Origin: Novosphingobium fluoreni
GTDB lineage: Bacteria; Pseudomonadota; Alphaproteobacteria; Sphingomonadales; Sphingomonadaceae
Assembly (NCBI RefSeq): GCF_014196615.1
Contig: NZ_JACIDY010000004.1
Span: 275,892-339,891, forward strand
DNA: 64,000 nucleotides
Direction: 5' to 3'
Each line of letters opens with the position of its first letter. Position 1 is the stretch's first letter. The translations under genes and the position numbers were made by a program. Of the stretch, positions 7,865 through 17,013 are shown one piece after another. Under the pieces are notes generated by a model, which worked only from the letters and a program-made list of their open reading frames with translations, did not search any database and had not been told where the DNA came from.

Positions 7865-8953
7865 TCAGACCTTGATGTTGCGCGCCGTGTACAACGGCAG
7901 ATCCATTTCATTGATCCAGCCCGGCGCATGCTCGGTAACGATCGGCACCGCGTTCACGATCAGCATCGCGGTTGCCACCAGTCCGGCGTCTTCGTCGGAG
8001 CGGGTCCGGCCGATATCCCACCGGATCTCGAAGCCTGGATCACCTGAAATCAGTACGGTGTACTGATGGTCGAGGCCCTTTTCCTGGTCGATCTTGGGCT
8101 GTGGCCAATGCGGTGCGGCGGCAGGCGTAGTGCGGTTCACATGCTCCAGCACGATAAACGGCTTGCCCTTGTAATAACCTTCCACGCCAAAGCGAACCGC
8201 AGCGACGGTACCCGCGTCCACCGGCCCCCACAGCGTCTGGTGCCCGACGTCGTGCGTTTCGCTATAATAAAAGGCTTCTAGCCGTTCGAGCTCGATACCC
8301 ATGCGATCGGCGACTGCAGTGACTGTTCCCTGCCACGTAGTCATGGCGTGCGTCCCTTCGGACAGCAAGCATTTATAATCCTTGGGCTGCCCGAAACCAT
8401 AGACTTCGCGCATGATCCACTCGACCGGGTACTTGCCGTAATCGGCCAATTCCTGCATTCGCACTTCGCTGACTTCGTCGCAATTCTTGAGCATCGCGAC
8501 AGCGAGCCACGGGCTGGCGAAGCCCGGGTCGATACCGGAGAAATAATAGGAAGACTGGCCTTCCTCGCACGCCTTTTCGATTGCCTCGCGATATTCCGGC
8601 GGGCCGACCCGGGGATTCGTCAGCGCATAGAGCGCGGCCGTGCCGACATTGATGCCGGCTGAGAGAAACTTGCAGATGGTATCGACGGATTCCTTCAGAT
8701 GGCCGATGCCGTCGCCTAAGAAGACCAGCATGTCTGGCTTGAGGGCGATCAAAGCATCCTGGTCGTCAGTCGCGAGGACGCCGAGTTTGCGATCCATCCG
8801 GCAGATGTCGCCACTGTCCTGTCCCACCTTTGCCGGGTCGAACACAAGGTGACCAACGAGATCGAGATCAGGGTGATTGTCGATACCGATCAGACCTAAT
8901 CTGCCGGTTGGCCCCGTTCCGCAATGAACGACGCGATACTTTCTTCCAGCCAT
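7865..8953 (-). CDS. DapB-like NAD(P)-dependent dehydrogenase (amine dehydrogenase-like family)
   Basis: The product of about 362 residues has an N-terminal Rossmann fold (VVHCGTGPTGRLGL) and a central region with YYFSGIDPGFASPWLA, matching proteins annotated as dihydrodipicolinate reductase-like or 2,4-diaminopentanoate dehydrogenase-like. It is much longer than true DapB (about 270), and no lysine-pathway genes are near, so a biosynthetic role is unlikely. It ends in PLYTARNIKV; a paralogue at 50784-51872 ends in PVYSTRNIKV and is similar throughout. The start is one of two adjacent ATGs (8956 or 8953); the second has the better spacing to GGAG. The substrate is unknown; such genes recur in sphingomonad and mycobacterial degradation clusters. 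Confidence 0.7.
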   Translation of the reverse strand: MAGRKYRVVHCGTGPTGRLGLIGIDNHPDLDLVGHLVFDPAKVGQDSGDICRMDRKLGVLATDDQDALIALKPDMLVFLGDGIGHLKESVDTICKFLSAGINVGTAALYALTNPRVGPPEYREAIEKACEEGQSSYYFSGIDPGFASPWLAVAMLKNCDEVSEVRMQELADYGKYPVEWIMREVYGFGQPKDYKCLLSEGTHAMTTWQGTVTAVADRMGIELERLEAFYYSETHDVGHQTLWGPVDAGTVAAVRFGVEGYYKGKPFIVLEHVNRTTPAAAPHWPQPKIDQEKGLDHQYTVLISGDPGFEIRWDIGRTRSDEDAGLVATAMLIVNAVPIVTEHAPGWINEMDLPLYTARNIKV

Positions 8954-9335
8954 CATATTCTCCAGTTCAACTGCTTGTGGTTCCAAAGCAATGACGACGA
9001 CGCGAGTGAAGAAACGTCGGGTTACTGCTAATTTGTCTTATCGGTACGTTGCCTTTAATTGCCGGGCTGTTCACGGCCGCAGCGTGCTGGCCAGCCAACG
9101 CTTTCGCGCAACACACCATTTGCGCCCTACTGCTCGCAATCCCCCCCACAGGGACGCGAGCCTCTCCGGAGCCGGGGGGCCGACTGCCATAGCCAACTTC
9201 AATGGGCGTTGGACACTAATGTATCCTAGCGAGGCTGTGTTGATCAGCGGTAGGGCTCGAATTAACGCGCGGCGACAGATGGCTACAACCGCCCCGCAGG
9301 CCGCCTTGAATGATGGACCCGATAGGAGCTTTTGA
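8954..9335. other. 382-bp divergent intergenic region
   Basis: It separates the minus-strand DapB-like gene from the plus-strand CoA ligase operon and must contain promoters for both. A run of short open frames shows no domain. No convincing operator or sigma-70 pair could be fixed by eye. The ligase has TAGGAG about 8-9 nt before its ATG. Confidence 0.4.
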
Positions 9336-10904
9336 ATGTTTCTGCGCGATTTCGTGAGGCGATGCGCTGACAAGTTTGCAAACGACGTCGCCTTTATTGA
9401 TGCCGATCGGCGTTCGACATGGGGCGAAATGCATCAGCGATCCAGTCAGCTAGCGAGCGCGATGCAGGGGCTCGGCATAAGGCCGGGAGATCGTACCGCC
9501 ATTCTTTCTCACAATCGCATCGAGGTCGCGGAACATTGGTTCGCATGCCTTAAGATGGGGGCCGTACGCGCCGGCCTGAACTGGCGTTATTCGACACGGG
9601 AGATGATGCATGTCATTCGCGATTGCGATGCGCGGCTGATTTTCATCGAGGCCAAGTGCCTCGGTAGTCTTGCCGAGCAGGTGCAGGAGCTTGCAGCGGA
9701 AGGTCGTGTCGTAGTCGGCTTTGGTGGTGAGCATGATCTGTCGCTTGACTATGACCGGCTGATTGCCTCTCACGATGGCGGCTTTAGCCTGCCAACGCTA
9801 GGCGAGGACGACCTGGGTGCGATCGGCTATACGTCAGGCACCACTGGCAATCCCAAAGGGGTCCTTCTCAGCAATCGCAATCTGTTCACCTCGCTGGTTT
9901 TCAACAACATGGTGAATGGCTATACCAAGCAGGACAGGCGCATCTACGTCACCAATCCCGCCGGCATCAACATCAACACGATGTGCATGAACATGATCAC
10001 GGGCATGCCGACCGTACTCGAAAACTTCCAGGCAGAACGCTTCCTCGATCTGATCGAGGAGCACCGGATCACGACGGTCACCGTCGTCCCCACCATGCTG
10101 CGGCGGATCATCGATGACGTGAAGACGGGCCACTGGGACGTCTCTTCGCTTCGCCAGGTTTGCTACGGCACGATGCCAGCGACTCCTGCTCTGATCCGCG
10201 ATGCCTACGCCACTCTGGGTTGTGAGTTCCTCAACCGCTATGGTGTTTCGGAATCGACCGGAGCGATCGCCTTGCTTGACAATCCGGGGCATCAGCAGGC
10301 TTTGGCGGGCGAGTTCGAACTGCTGCGCTCTGTTGGGCGGGCGATGCCCCATGCCGATATCCAGATACGCGACGAGGAAGGGCGCGAGGTGCCGCGCGGT
10401 GAGCTGGGTCTGGTGTGGATCGGCGGCGACACCATCATGCAGGGCTATCTCAACCTGCCCGAACTCAACGAGAAGACGGTGTTCGGCAAGTGGCTCAAGA
10501 CCGGCGACTTCGGCCGGATGGACGACCGCGGCTATGTCTTTTTGGGCGATCGCCAGCATAACATGATCGTTACGGGCGGCTTCAATGTCTATCCCAATGC
10601 GGTCGAGAATGCGCTTGCCGAGCGCAAGGGCGTGGCCGAGGCTGCGGTATTCGGCATTCCTCACCCACAATGGGGCGAAGCGGTCGTCGCCGCCGTGACC
10701 CTAAGCGCGGGATCGAACCTGACCGCGGCAGACCTTGATCGGCACTGTCGCGAGAATGTTTCGAAATTCGAGGTGCCCAAGTATATCGTGGTACTGCCCG
10801 AACTGCCGCGTGGAAACACTGACAAGGTCAACAAGCGTGCGCTGCAGGACATGTTGTCGCAACCTGGCGGCGTTCCCTGGACCATCGACAAGGAGACGGT
10901 GTGA
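9336..10904 (+). CDS. AMP-forming acyl-CoA ligase
   Basis: The 522-residue product is a full-length ANL-superfamily enzyme. It has the P-loop TSGTTGNPKG at about residues 166-175, NRYGVSESTG as the aromatic/aden motif, KTGDFGRMD, and the C-terminal catalytic lysine region (GNTDKVNKRAL). It would activate a carboxylic acid to its CoA thioester with ATP. The ATG is preceded by TAGGAG. It is the first gene of a tight operon whose next genes are Rieske alpha and beta, so the acid may be activated before or after ring or chain hydroxylation. The acid cannot be named. Confidence 0.85.
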   Translation: MFLRDFVRRCADKFANDVAFIDADRRSTWGEMHQRSSQLASAMQGLGIRPGDRTAILSHNRIEVAEHWFACLKMGAVRAGLNWRYSTREMMHVIRDCDARLIFIEAKCLGSLAEQVQELAAEGRVVVGFGGEHDLSLDYDRLIASHDGGFSLPTLGEDDLGAIGYTSGTTGNPKGVLLSNRNLFTSLVFNNMVNGYTKQDRRIYVTNPAGININTMCMNMITGMPTVLENFQAERFLDLIEEHRITTVTVVPTMLRRIIDDVKTGHWDVSSLRQVCYGTMPATPALIRDAYATLGCEFLNRYGVSESTGAIALLDNPGHQQALAGEFELLRSVGRAMPHADIQIRDEEGREVPRGELGLVWIGGDTIMQGYLNLPELNEKTVFGKWLKTGDFGRMDDRGYVFLGDRQHNMIVTGGFNVYPNAVENALAERKGVAEAAVFGIPHPQWGEAVVAAVTLSAGSNLTAADLDRHCRENVSKFEVPKYIVVLPELPRGNTDKVNKRALQDMLSQPGGVPWTIDKETV

Positions 10905-12199
10905 TGAACATGATCGCGCCGGTGCAGGCCAGGATCGACTATCGTCATCTCGTGCAGGACGGGCGTCTGCACGGATCGCTCTACACCGACCCCGCCATAT
11001 TCTCCGACGAAATGGAACGGATCTTCCATGGCGGCTGGAGCTTTGTCGCGCATGACAGCGAGATTCCCAATTCGGGCGATTTTGTTGTCCGCCGGGTCGG
11101 AACGCAGACTTTGCTGGCGGTGCGCCGCAAGGATGGTGAGATCGGCATCTACTACAACCGCTGCCCGCATCGTGGTGCTAGCTTGTGCCAGTCTGCCTCC
11201 GGCAATCGCAGCCGCATCACCTGTCCGTATCACGCGTGGACGTTCGCGCTCGATGGCCGTCTGATCGGGCTGCCCGACGAAGATGCCTATCCTGCCGATT
11301 TCTCCAAGGCGGACAGCGGGCTCTCCCCGGTCGCACGGCAGGATAGCTACGGCGGGTTCATCTTCGTGAACCTCGTACCCAACGGTATATCGCTGGTCGA
11401 CCATCTCGGCCGGGCCACCGACTTGATCGACAACCTGCTGGCCCTGTCACCCACCGGCCGCATCCGCCTCACCGCAGGCTGGATGAAGCATAAGATGCGT
11501 TCCAACTGGAAGATGATCGTCGAAAACCAGGTCGATGGCTATCACGCTCACGCGGTGCACGGCTCGCTGATCACAGCGAACCGCGTCTTCGCAACGGTCC
11601 GCGATCGCAAACCAACTTCCCCGACGAGGGTACGCGATTTCGGCAAAGGCCATACCGACATCGATCATCCCAGCGACTACCGTGCCGCAGGCGACAAGCT
11701 TTTTCGCTGGACCGGCGGCATCGCGCCGGAACGGCTGCCCAATTATGTCAAAGCCATGAACGATGCCTATGGCGAGGCGGAGGCGACCCGTCTGCTGATC
11801 GAAGGGCCACCGCACTCCATGCTTTTTCCCAACCTGTCGCTCGCCGAAATGAACATTATGGTCATCGAGCCGATAAGCCCGACGGAATCGGTCCAGTACA
11901 CCTGCCCCGTTTTCCTGGACGGAGCGGACGAACTGAATGAGCGCACGCTGCGCCGGTGCGAAGGCGCAATGGGGCCGGCGGGGTTTCTGATCGCCGACGA
12001 TGCCGAAATCGGCGAGCACACTCAGCAGGGCGTCAGTAACCGCGAACCGGAATGGATCATCCTGTCACGCGGGTTGGACAAAGAAATCGTGCAGCCTGAT
12101 GGCGTACGCCTGGCCGGGCTGATGGACGAAACAAGCCAGCGCGGCTTCTGGAAGCACTATCGCGAAGTCATGTCTGTTGCTGACGGGGATGCCGCATGA
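10901..12199 (+). CDS. Rieske non-heme iron oxygenase, alpha subunit
   Basis: The 432-residue product has the Rieske [2Fe-2S] ligands as CPHRG (C88, H90) and CPYH (C108, H111). The mononuclear iron site is NQVDGYHAHAVH near residues 207-220, with the Asp/His/His facial triad expected further on. The start overlaps the ligase stop by 4 bp and its own stop overlaps the beta start by 4 bp, so alpha and beta are translationally coupled. The family inserts O2 into aromatic or alicyclic substrates using electrons from a ferredoxin and reductase. Neither electron carrier is encoded in the window. The neighbours suggest action on an acid or CoA-linked compound. Confidence 0.88.
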   Translation: MMNMIAPVQARIDYRHLVQDGRLHGSLYTDPAIFSDEMERIFHGGWSFVAHDSEIPNSGDFVVRRVGTQTLLAVRRKDGEIGIYYNRCPHRGASLCQSASGNRSRITCPYHAWTFALDGRLIGLPDEDAYPADFSKADSGLSPVARQDSYGGFIFVNLVPNGISLVDHLGRATDLIDNLLALSPTGRIRLTAGWMKHKMRSNWKMIVENQVDGYHAHAVHGSLITANRVFATVRDRKPTSPTRVRDFGKGHTDIDHPSDYRAAGDKLFRWTGGIAPERLPNYVKAMNDAYGEAEATRLLIEGPPHSMLFPNLSLAEMNIMVIEPISPTESVQYTCPVFLDGADELNERTLRRCEGAMGPAGFLIADDAEIGEHTQQGVSNREPEWIILSRGLDKEIVQPDGVRLAGLMDETSQRGFWKHYREVMSVADGDAA

Positions 12200-12687
12200 C
12201 CGCTTCTCCTGTAGACTGTAAGTCGATCGACCGCGCCACGATCGAACAATTTCTGTTCCACGAGGCGCGACTGCAGGACGAACATCGTTACGACGAATGG
12301 GAGGCGCTGTGGGACGACGACGCGCTCTATTGGGTTCCCATGCGTGAAGGCGCGGACCCAACGCGTGAGGTCTCCTACGTCTATGACAATCGCGCCCGCA
12401 TCTCCAGCCGGGTCCGGCAGTTGAAAACCGGACTTCGGCACGCCCAGGCGCCGCAGTCGAAGCTACGTCGCACGATCTCCAACATTGAGATCGCGTGGGG
12501 AGACAACGAATTAATGGTAGAGGCCAATTTCGTGCTGATCGAAAGCCGCCGTCAGGCGCTCACCATTTGGGGCGGTCGCACGAGCTATGTCCTCGTGCCC
12601 GTTGGCGACGATATCAAGCTGCGCCGCAAGACGGTTGTGCTTGTCAATTGCGAGCACCCTATCGACAACCTGGCCTTCCTGATCTAA
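12196..12687 (+). CDS. Rieske oxygenase, beta subunit
   Basis: The 163-residue protein has the SnoaL/NTF2-like fold of ring-hydroxylating dioxygenase small subunits: EQFLFHEARLQDEHRYDEWE, LWDDDALYWVPM and the C-terminal RRKTVVLVNCEHPIDNLAF. It is structural and would form an alpha3-beta3 hexamer with the preceding alpha subunit. The ATGA overlap with alpha and the 3-nt gap to the next gene fit one operon. Confidence 0.85.
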   Translation: MTASPVDCKSIDRATIEQFLFHEARLQDEHRYDEWEALWDDDALYWVPMREGADPTREVSYVYDNRARISSRVRQLKTGLRHAQAPQSKLRRTISNIEIAWGDNELMVEANFVLIESRRQALTIWGGRTSYVLVPVGDDIKLRRKTVVLVNCEHPIDNLAFLI

Positions 12688-12690
12688 TCA

Positions 12691-13860
12691 ATGCCGCTCG
12701 CTGCCGCCATCTCCGGGCTGGGCCTCGCCGGGCTTACCCGTGACACCTTCGTGGCTCCTGCCGAGTTGGCTAGGCAAGCCGTCGTTGCTGCGGCAGGCGA
12801 CGCGGGGTTGCCGGTCGGGGCCATTGACGGTCTGATCGTCTGCCGGACAAGTGCGGCAAACGACGCGGTGCTTGGCCTCGATCTGCAGCGCGCCTTGGGT
12901 TTGCGCGACCTGCGATTGAACCGGATCACCTTGTGCGAGGGGGCGAGCGCTCTTGCCGCGATTCAGCTTGCGGCGATGGCCGTAACCTGCGGAATTGCGA
13001 ACACTGTTGCCTGCGTGTTTGCCGACGCACCGCTTGCCCGGGACAAGAAGACCGGCGCCGCGTTCGGCCGCCTCAAGACATCGTCCGGTATGGAGGGCTT
13101 GCGCTATAGCGCGGGCCTCTTTGGAGGGGCGGCTACCTATGCGCTGAGCGCTGCGCGTTATCTTGCGCTTCATGCTCTCGACGAGACGGTACTGGCGGAT
13201 GTCGCGATCACCACGCGGCGATGGGCCGAACTCAACCCGGGAGCTGTTCATCGCAAGCCCTTGACCCTCGATGCCTATCTCAACGCCCGCATGATCGCCG
13301 AACCGCTTCGCCTGTTCGATTGTTCGGCGCCAGTGAACGGCAGCGTCGCCGTGATCGTGACAAGCCCCGCGCGGGCGGTCGATGGAGCGCAGCCGCCGGT
13401 GCACATCCTTGCCTCCGCTGATGGTCATCCCGGCGTCCCCGACCGGGCGGGGCACGACCGGATACTCACCCATGGCGGCGCAATCGCGGGCCCGGCCCTT
13501 TTCGAAGCAACAGATTTGCGACCCCAGGACATCGATATGGGGCAATTTTACGACGCCTTTTCAATCTTACCGCTGTTAACGCTGGAGGCTTACGGATTTC
13601 ATCCGCCAAGTGAGGGCAGGCTCGCTTATCGGGACGGAGCGGCAGGGCCCGGAGGCAGCGGCATGCCGATCAACACGGGCGGCGGTCATTTGTCCGGCTA
13701 TTATCTACAGGGTATGACGCCTGTTGCCGAAGCTGTCATCCAGGCGCGGGGCCAGGCTGGCGACCGCCAAGTGCCCGGCATTCGCCGCATATTGGTCACC
13801 AATGATGGCGGGCGCTTCGACTACCACATCGGGATGATCCTGGGGACGACAGGCGGATGA
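12691..13860 (+). CDS. Thiolase-like lipid-transfer/aldolase-type protein
   Basis: The 389-residue protein belongs to the SCP-x/lipid-transfer branch of the thiolase superfamily. Supporting segments are AIDGLIVCRTS, LCEGASALAAIQLAAMAV, and the C-terminal PINTGGGHLSGYY region. The CHP-type histidine motif of catalytic thiolases, present in the paralogue at 29306, is replaced here by SGYYLQG, so Claisen condensation or thiolysis is doubtful. Related Ltp2-type proteins act with a DUF35 partner as retro-aldolases on CoA thioesters of steroid side chains. The next gene is a DUF35 protein overlapping by 4 bp, which supports such a complex. The reaction is inferred from family and context. Confidence 0.75.
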   Translation: MPLAAAISGLGLAGLTRDTFVAPAELARQAVVAAAGDAGLPVGAIDGLIVCRTSAANDAVLGLDLQRALGLRDLRLNRITLCEGASALAAIQLAAMAVTCGIANTVACVFADAPLARDKKTGAAFGRLKTSSGMEGLRYSAGLFGGAATYALSAARYLALHALDETVLADVAITTRRWAELNPGAVHRKPLTLDAYLNARMIAEPLRLFDCSAPVNGSVAVIVTSPARAVDGAQPPVHILASADGHPGVPDRAGHDRILTHGGAIAGPALFEATDLRPQDIDMGQFYDAFSILPLLTLEAYGFHPPSEGRLAYRDGAAGPGGSGMPINTGGGHLSGYYLQGMTPVAEAVIQARGQAGDRQVPGIRRILVTNDGGRFDYHIGMILGTTGG

Positions 13861-14264
13861 GCTACGACAAGCTTCCGGTACCCGATCCCGATCTGGCCTC
13901 AGCGTTGTTTTTCGCGGCACTCGATGCGGGGCAGCTTGAGATTCAACGCTGCGCCCGTTGCGGCACGCCGCACCTGGCGGTCATCCTATGCGATGCCTGT
14001 GGTGGTGATGTATTTCTTGCCGAACGCGCAACCGGCAGTGGCATCATCTACAGCGCCACGCGCTGCCATACGGTACACCATCCGGCCTTTGCCGATCTCG
14101 CACCGTTCACGGGGGGTATCGTCGAACTGTCAGAGGGACCGCGTCTGTTCGCTCCCCTGATCGGCCCCGGCCCCTTCGCGGTGGGGCAAGCGGTCACAGC
14201 TGAAGTGCTGCGTGTGGGAGATCGAAAGCTGGTCGCATTTCGAAGGACGGGCGCGACCGTATAA
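13857..14264 (+). CDS. DUF35 OB-fold protein with zinc ribbon
   Basis: The 135-residue protein has a rubredoxin-like zinc ribbon near residues 31-50 (CARCG, then CDAC) followed by an OB-fold acyl-CoA-binding domain (SGIIYSATRCHT, FTGGIVELSEGPRLFAPL). DUF35 proteins pair with thiolase-like or MaoC-like partners; here the 4-bp overlap with the thiolase-like gene marks its partner. It ends the plus-strand operon, 16 bp before the convergent CitE-like gene. Confidence 0.8.
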   Translation: MSYDKLPVPDPDLASALFFAALDAGQLEIQRCARCGTPHLAVILCDACGGDVFLAERATGSGIIYSATRCHTVHHPAFADLAPFTGGIVELSEGPRLFAPLIGPGPFAVGQAVTAEVLRVGDRKLVAFRRTGATV

Positions 14265-14280
14265 CCTACGAAACCAGCCG

Positions 14281-15063
14281 TCATCGCCGCGCGAGGATCT
14301 TTCTGGCACGGATACGGACAGGTTCGTCCACCATCTTACCATCGACCACGGCGACGCCATCACCGCTGTCCAATACGCGCAGCGCCCAGTCGATGGCGTC
14401 TGCGGATGGCACAAACGCGTCTCGTATCACCGCGATCTGACGAGGATGGATCGCCAGCTTGCCACCAAAGCCGATGGAAGCAGCATGGCGGGCGTCGTCC
14501 GCGGCCGCCGCGCCGTCGCCGACATCCGTCGTGACCCCGTCCAGGGGCGCGGGCAGATTACCGATGCGGGAAGCGAAGACCATCTCCGCCCGCGCGGCCG
14601 CCAAGGCATCGCGTACATGATCGCAGCCGAGGTCGGCCGCATAATCGACCGATCCGAAAGCCAGACGCGCCGCAGCGCCGCAACGCGCAATATCGCGCGC
14701 GGCCGCCATGCCCACGACTGTCTCCACCAATACAATGACAGGCTTGCAGCGCGCGACACGCGCCACGTCTTCGGGTCGCTCTGCCATTGGCAGCATGATG
14801 GCGGCGACCGGAAGTCCCGATACGGCGGCAATGTCGGCGTCGTGCCACGATGTTCCCGCGGCATTGATCCGCACTATGATCGGCAGTTCGGTAAAATCGG
14901 CGCGTAACGCCGACAACGCCGCACCCTTGCTGGCTGGAGCGACGGCATCCTCCAGGTCGAGGATAACCGCGTCCGCCCCGCTTGTCGCCGCTTTGGCGAA
15001 GCGTTCTGGCCTATCGGCGGGGACGAAGAGCGGTGCAAGGCAAGTTGCGACACTCATCGCCAT
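14281..15063 (-). CDS. CitE-like (HpcH/HpaI family) CoA-ester lyase
   Basis: The 260-residue protein shows LFVPADRPERFAKA, the acidic GADAVILDLEDAVAP strand that binds Mg, VRINAAGTSWHDADI, and ETVVGMAAARDIA followed by LAFGSVDYAADLG. It belongs to the single-chain citrate-lyase-beta-like group that includes (S)-citramalyl-CoA lyase, malyl-CoA lyase and 3-hydroxy-3-methylglutaryl-like lyases. Its start overlaps the stop of the MaoC-like hydratase gene by 10 bp. With the upstream hydratase and CoA-transferase it could split citramalyl-CoA or a substituted analogue to acetyl-CoA and a 2-oxoacid. The exact substrate is an inference. Confidence 0.75.
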   Translation of the reverse strand: MAMSVATCLAPLFVPADRPERFAKAATSGADAVILDLEDAVAPASKGAALSALRADFTELPIIVRINAAGTSWHDADIAAVSGLPVAAIMLPMAERPEDVARVARCKPVIVLVETVVGMAAARDIARCGAAARLAFGSVDYAADLGCDHVRDALAAARAEMVFASRIGNLPAPLDGVTTDVGDGAAAADDARHAASIGFGGKLAIHPRQIAVIRDAFVPSADAIDWALRVLDSGDGVAVVDGKMVDEPVRIRARKILARR

Positions 15064-15905
15064 TCGGCTTGGGCCTGCATCGCCACGGCCCCCTCAGGCA
15101 TGGCGCTCCACAAATTCATCCGACCGTCCGTCAAAGGTCCGGCATGCAAAGCGAGAGGTGCCCCCGCAATCGCTGGGGAAAGCCCACGGAACGCAAAGCT
15201 GTCTGGCGCGCGGCCATGGCAGCGGGCGGCATGGTAAAACAGCAATGTCGCCTGAAGCGGTCCCTGAACGACAAGCCCGGGATATCCCTCTTCCCCTGTC
15301 GCATAAGACAGATCGTAGTGAATGCGATGCGCGTTGAACGTGATTGCCGAATAGCGGAAGAGAAGCGGCGGAGTCATGTCTACGCTCGCCACCGTTTTGC
15401 CCTGGGACGCCACATCGGCACTTGCCCCCTTGGCGGCGGCGTCAGCCGGCTGGCGATAGACCAGTGTCTGGCGCTCCGTCACCGCGTCGCGCCCATCGGC
15501 GATAATATGATGATCGATATCGACGAAGCACAGCGCGCCGCCGCTCCCCTGCTTGACCTCGACCGATGCGACCACCGACTTACGCTGGATAGCTTCGCCA
15601 ACCTTGAGATCTCCATCAAAGGCGATCTTGCTGCTAGCCCACATCCGGCGCGGCAGAGGAACTGGAGGCAGAAAGCCGCCACGTGCCGGATGCCCGTCCG
15701 GCCCCAACTGCCATGTCGGGGCGACTGTCAGGCAGAGGCAGAAATGCAGGAGGCGTGGTGCAGCCTCGCCCACACGCGCCGGCTCCGCGTTCAGGCCCAT
15801 GGTGGCGTTAAAGCGATCGACGAGCGACGGGCTCACCACGTCCTCCGCCACTTGATGGCGACCGATCCAGGTGCGAAGATGCGTCAGGTCGATATCGTCG
15901 TTCAT
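15054..15905 (-). CDS. MaoC-type double-hotdog hydratase (itaconyl/mesaconyl-CoA hydratase-like)
   Basis: The 283-residue protein has two hotdog halves. The second carries the hydratase motif in FNAHRIHYD followed by YPGLVVQGPLQATLL; the N-terminal half has WIGRHQVAEDVVS. This architecture matches itaconyl-CoA hydratase, mesaconyl-C4-CoA hydratase and 3-methylfumaryl-CoA hydratase. It overlaps the CoA-transferase gene by 4 bp and the CitE-like gene by 10 bp, so the three are translated as one unit. It would hydrate a substituted unsaturated C4-diacid CoA thioester to a hydroxy compound that the CitE-like lyase cleaves. Confidence 0.75.
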   Translation of the reverse strand: MNDDIDLTHLRTWIGRHQVAEDVVSPSLVDRFNATMGLNAEPARVGEAAPRLLHFCLCLTVAPTWQLGPDGHPARGGFLPPVPLPRRMWASSKIAFDGDLKVGEAIQRKSVVASVEVKQGSGGALCFVDIDHHIIADGRDAVTERQTLVYRQPADAAAKGASADVASQGKTVASVDMTPPLLFRYSAITFNAHRIHYDLSYATGEEGYPGLVVQGPLQATLLFYHAARCHGRAPDSFAFRGLSPAIAGAPLALHAGPLTDGRMNLWSAMPEGAVAMQAQAEWR

Positions 15906-17011
15906 GGCGAAACCCGGGCGTCGGAACCCAGCGCCGGCACCGGCCTATACGAACGCTCGCTACCGGCAAAAATGGGTGCCGGCGCGGGGTAGGATACCGG
16001 ACCGTTGGGCGTGTTGACCGTTATGCGGCGCAGTTGCGGATGAACGGCAAGCGCCGCCATGTCGTTGACGCTGGCAAAGGCCAGATCAGCATCAGACAAG
16101 CGCTCTCGTGCGGTCGCCTCGTCCATCGAGGCAAACGCCTGGGCTACGATATGATCGGTATCCTGCCGGTTCTCAACTCGTCGCACATTGGTGGCGAAGC
16201 GCGGATCAGTGATCAATTCCGGTTTGCCCAATAACCGGGTCGCCATTGCAGCCCACTCGCGATCGCTCTGGATCGACAGCAGCAACAGCTTGCCGTCACG
16301 GGTTTCGAACACGCCATAGGGTGCGATGGAGGGGTGTGCCATACCGATTCGCTGCGGCGGCTTGCCCCCCTGCTGATGGAGCAGAGGCACGGTCAGCCAG
16401 TCGGCCATGACGTCGAACATCGACACCCGGATGTCGGCACCCTCACCAGAAATTGACCGCGCGATCAACGCTTCCAGGATGGCCGCGTGGGCGGTCGCTC
16501 CCGTTGCGATGTCGACGATGGAGGTGCCGACCCGGGCAGGCGCCTCTGGCCCGCCGGTGACCGAAGCCAGCCCCGATTCGGCCTGGATCAACAAGTCGTA
16601 GGCCTTGCGCGCCGCCATGGGGCCCGTTTCGCCATAGCCGCTGATCGAACAGATGATCAGCCGGGAATGCCGCTGACGCAAGACATCTTGGCCGAAGCCG
16701 AGCCGCGAAAGCGCGCCCGGCTTGAGGTTCTGGACCAGAATGTCGGCATCCTGGAGCAGATCCGAGAATTCGGCCTTGCCCCCCTCGCTCGCGAGGTCGA
16801 GCACGATCGACTCCTTGCCGCGGTTCAGCCAAACGAAATAACTGCTCTGCCCCGCAGCGACATCATCGTAAGCGCGCGCGAAGTCCCCCTCCGGTCGCTC
16901 TATCTTGATGACCCGAGCGCCAGCGTCGGCAAGGCGGGATGTGCAGAAGGGGGCGGCTACCGCCTGCTCGACAGCAACGACGGTAATCCCCTCAAGGGGC
17001 AGGCGCGACAT
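15902..17011 (-). CDS. CaiB/BaiF family (class III) CoA-transferase
   Basis: The 369-residue protein has the class III CoA-transferase pattern: GITVVAVEQAVAAPFCTSRL, DAGARVIKIERPEGDFAR, SGYGETGP, and the catalytic aspartate in AYDLLIQAESG, followed by RVGTSIVDIATG. It moves CoA between carboxylic acids, typically from succinyl-CoA. The gene lies 2 nt after the acyl-CoA dehydrogenase and overlaps the hydratase by 4 bp. In Pseudomonas itaconate degradation a CaiB-type transferase, a hydratase and a citramalyl-CoA lyase work together; this gene order offers the same set plus a dehydrogenase. Confidence 0.8.
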   Translation of the reverse strand: MSRLPLEGITVVAVEQAVAAPFCTSRLADAGARVIKIERPEGDFARAYDDVAAGQSSYFVWLNRGKESIVLDLASEGGKAEFSDLLQDADILVQNLKPGALSRLGFGQDVLRQRHSRLIICSISGYGETGPMAARKAYDLLIQAESGLASVTGGPEAPARVGTSIVDIATGATAHAAILEALIARSISGEGADIRVSMFDVMADWLTVPLLHQQGGKPPQRIGMAHPSIAPYGVFETRDGKLLLLSIQSDREWAAMATRLLGKPELITDPRFATNVRRVENRQDTDHIVAQAFASMDEATARERLSDADLAFASVNDMAALAVHPQLRRITVNTPNGPVSYPAPAPIFAGSERSYRPVPALGSDARVSP

Positions 17012-17013
17012 GT

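Noticed and set aside
7865..8953. Lysine biosynthesis dapB
   Set aside because: The protein is about 90 residues too long, lacks the dapB context and occurs in two copies within a degradation island.
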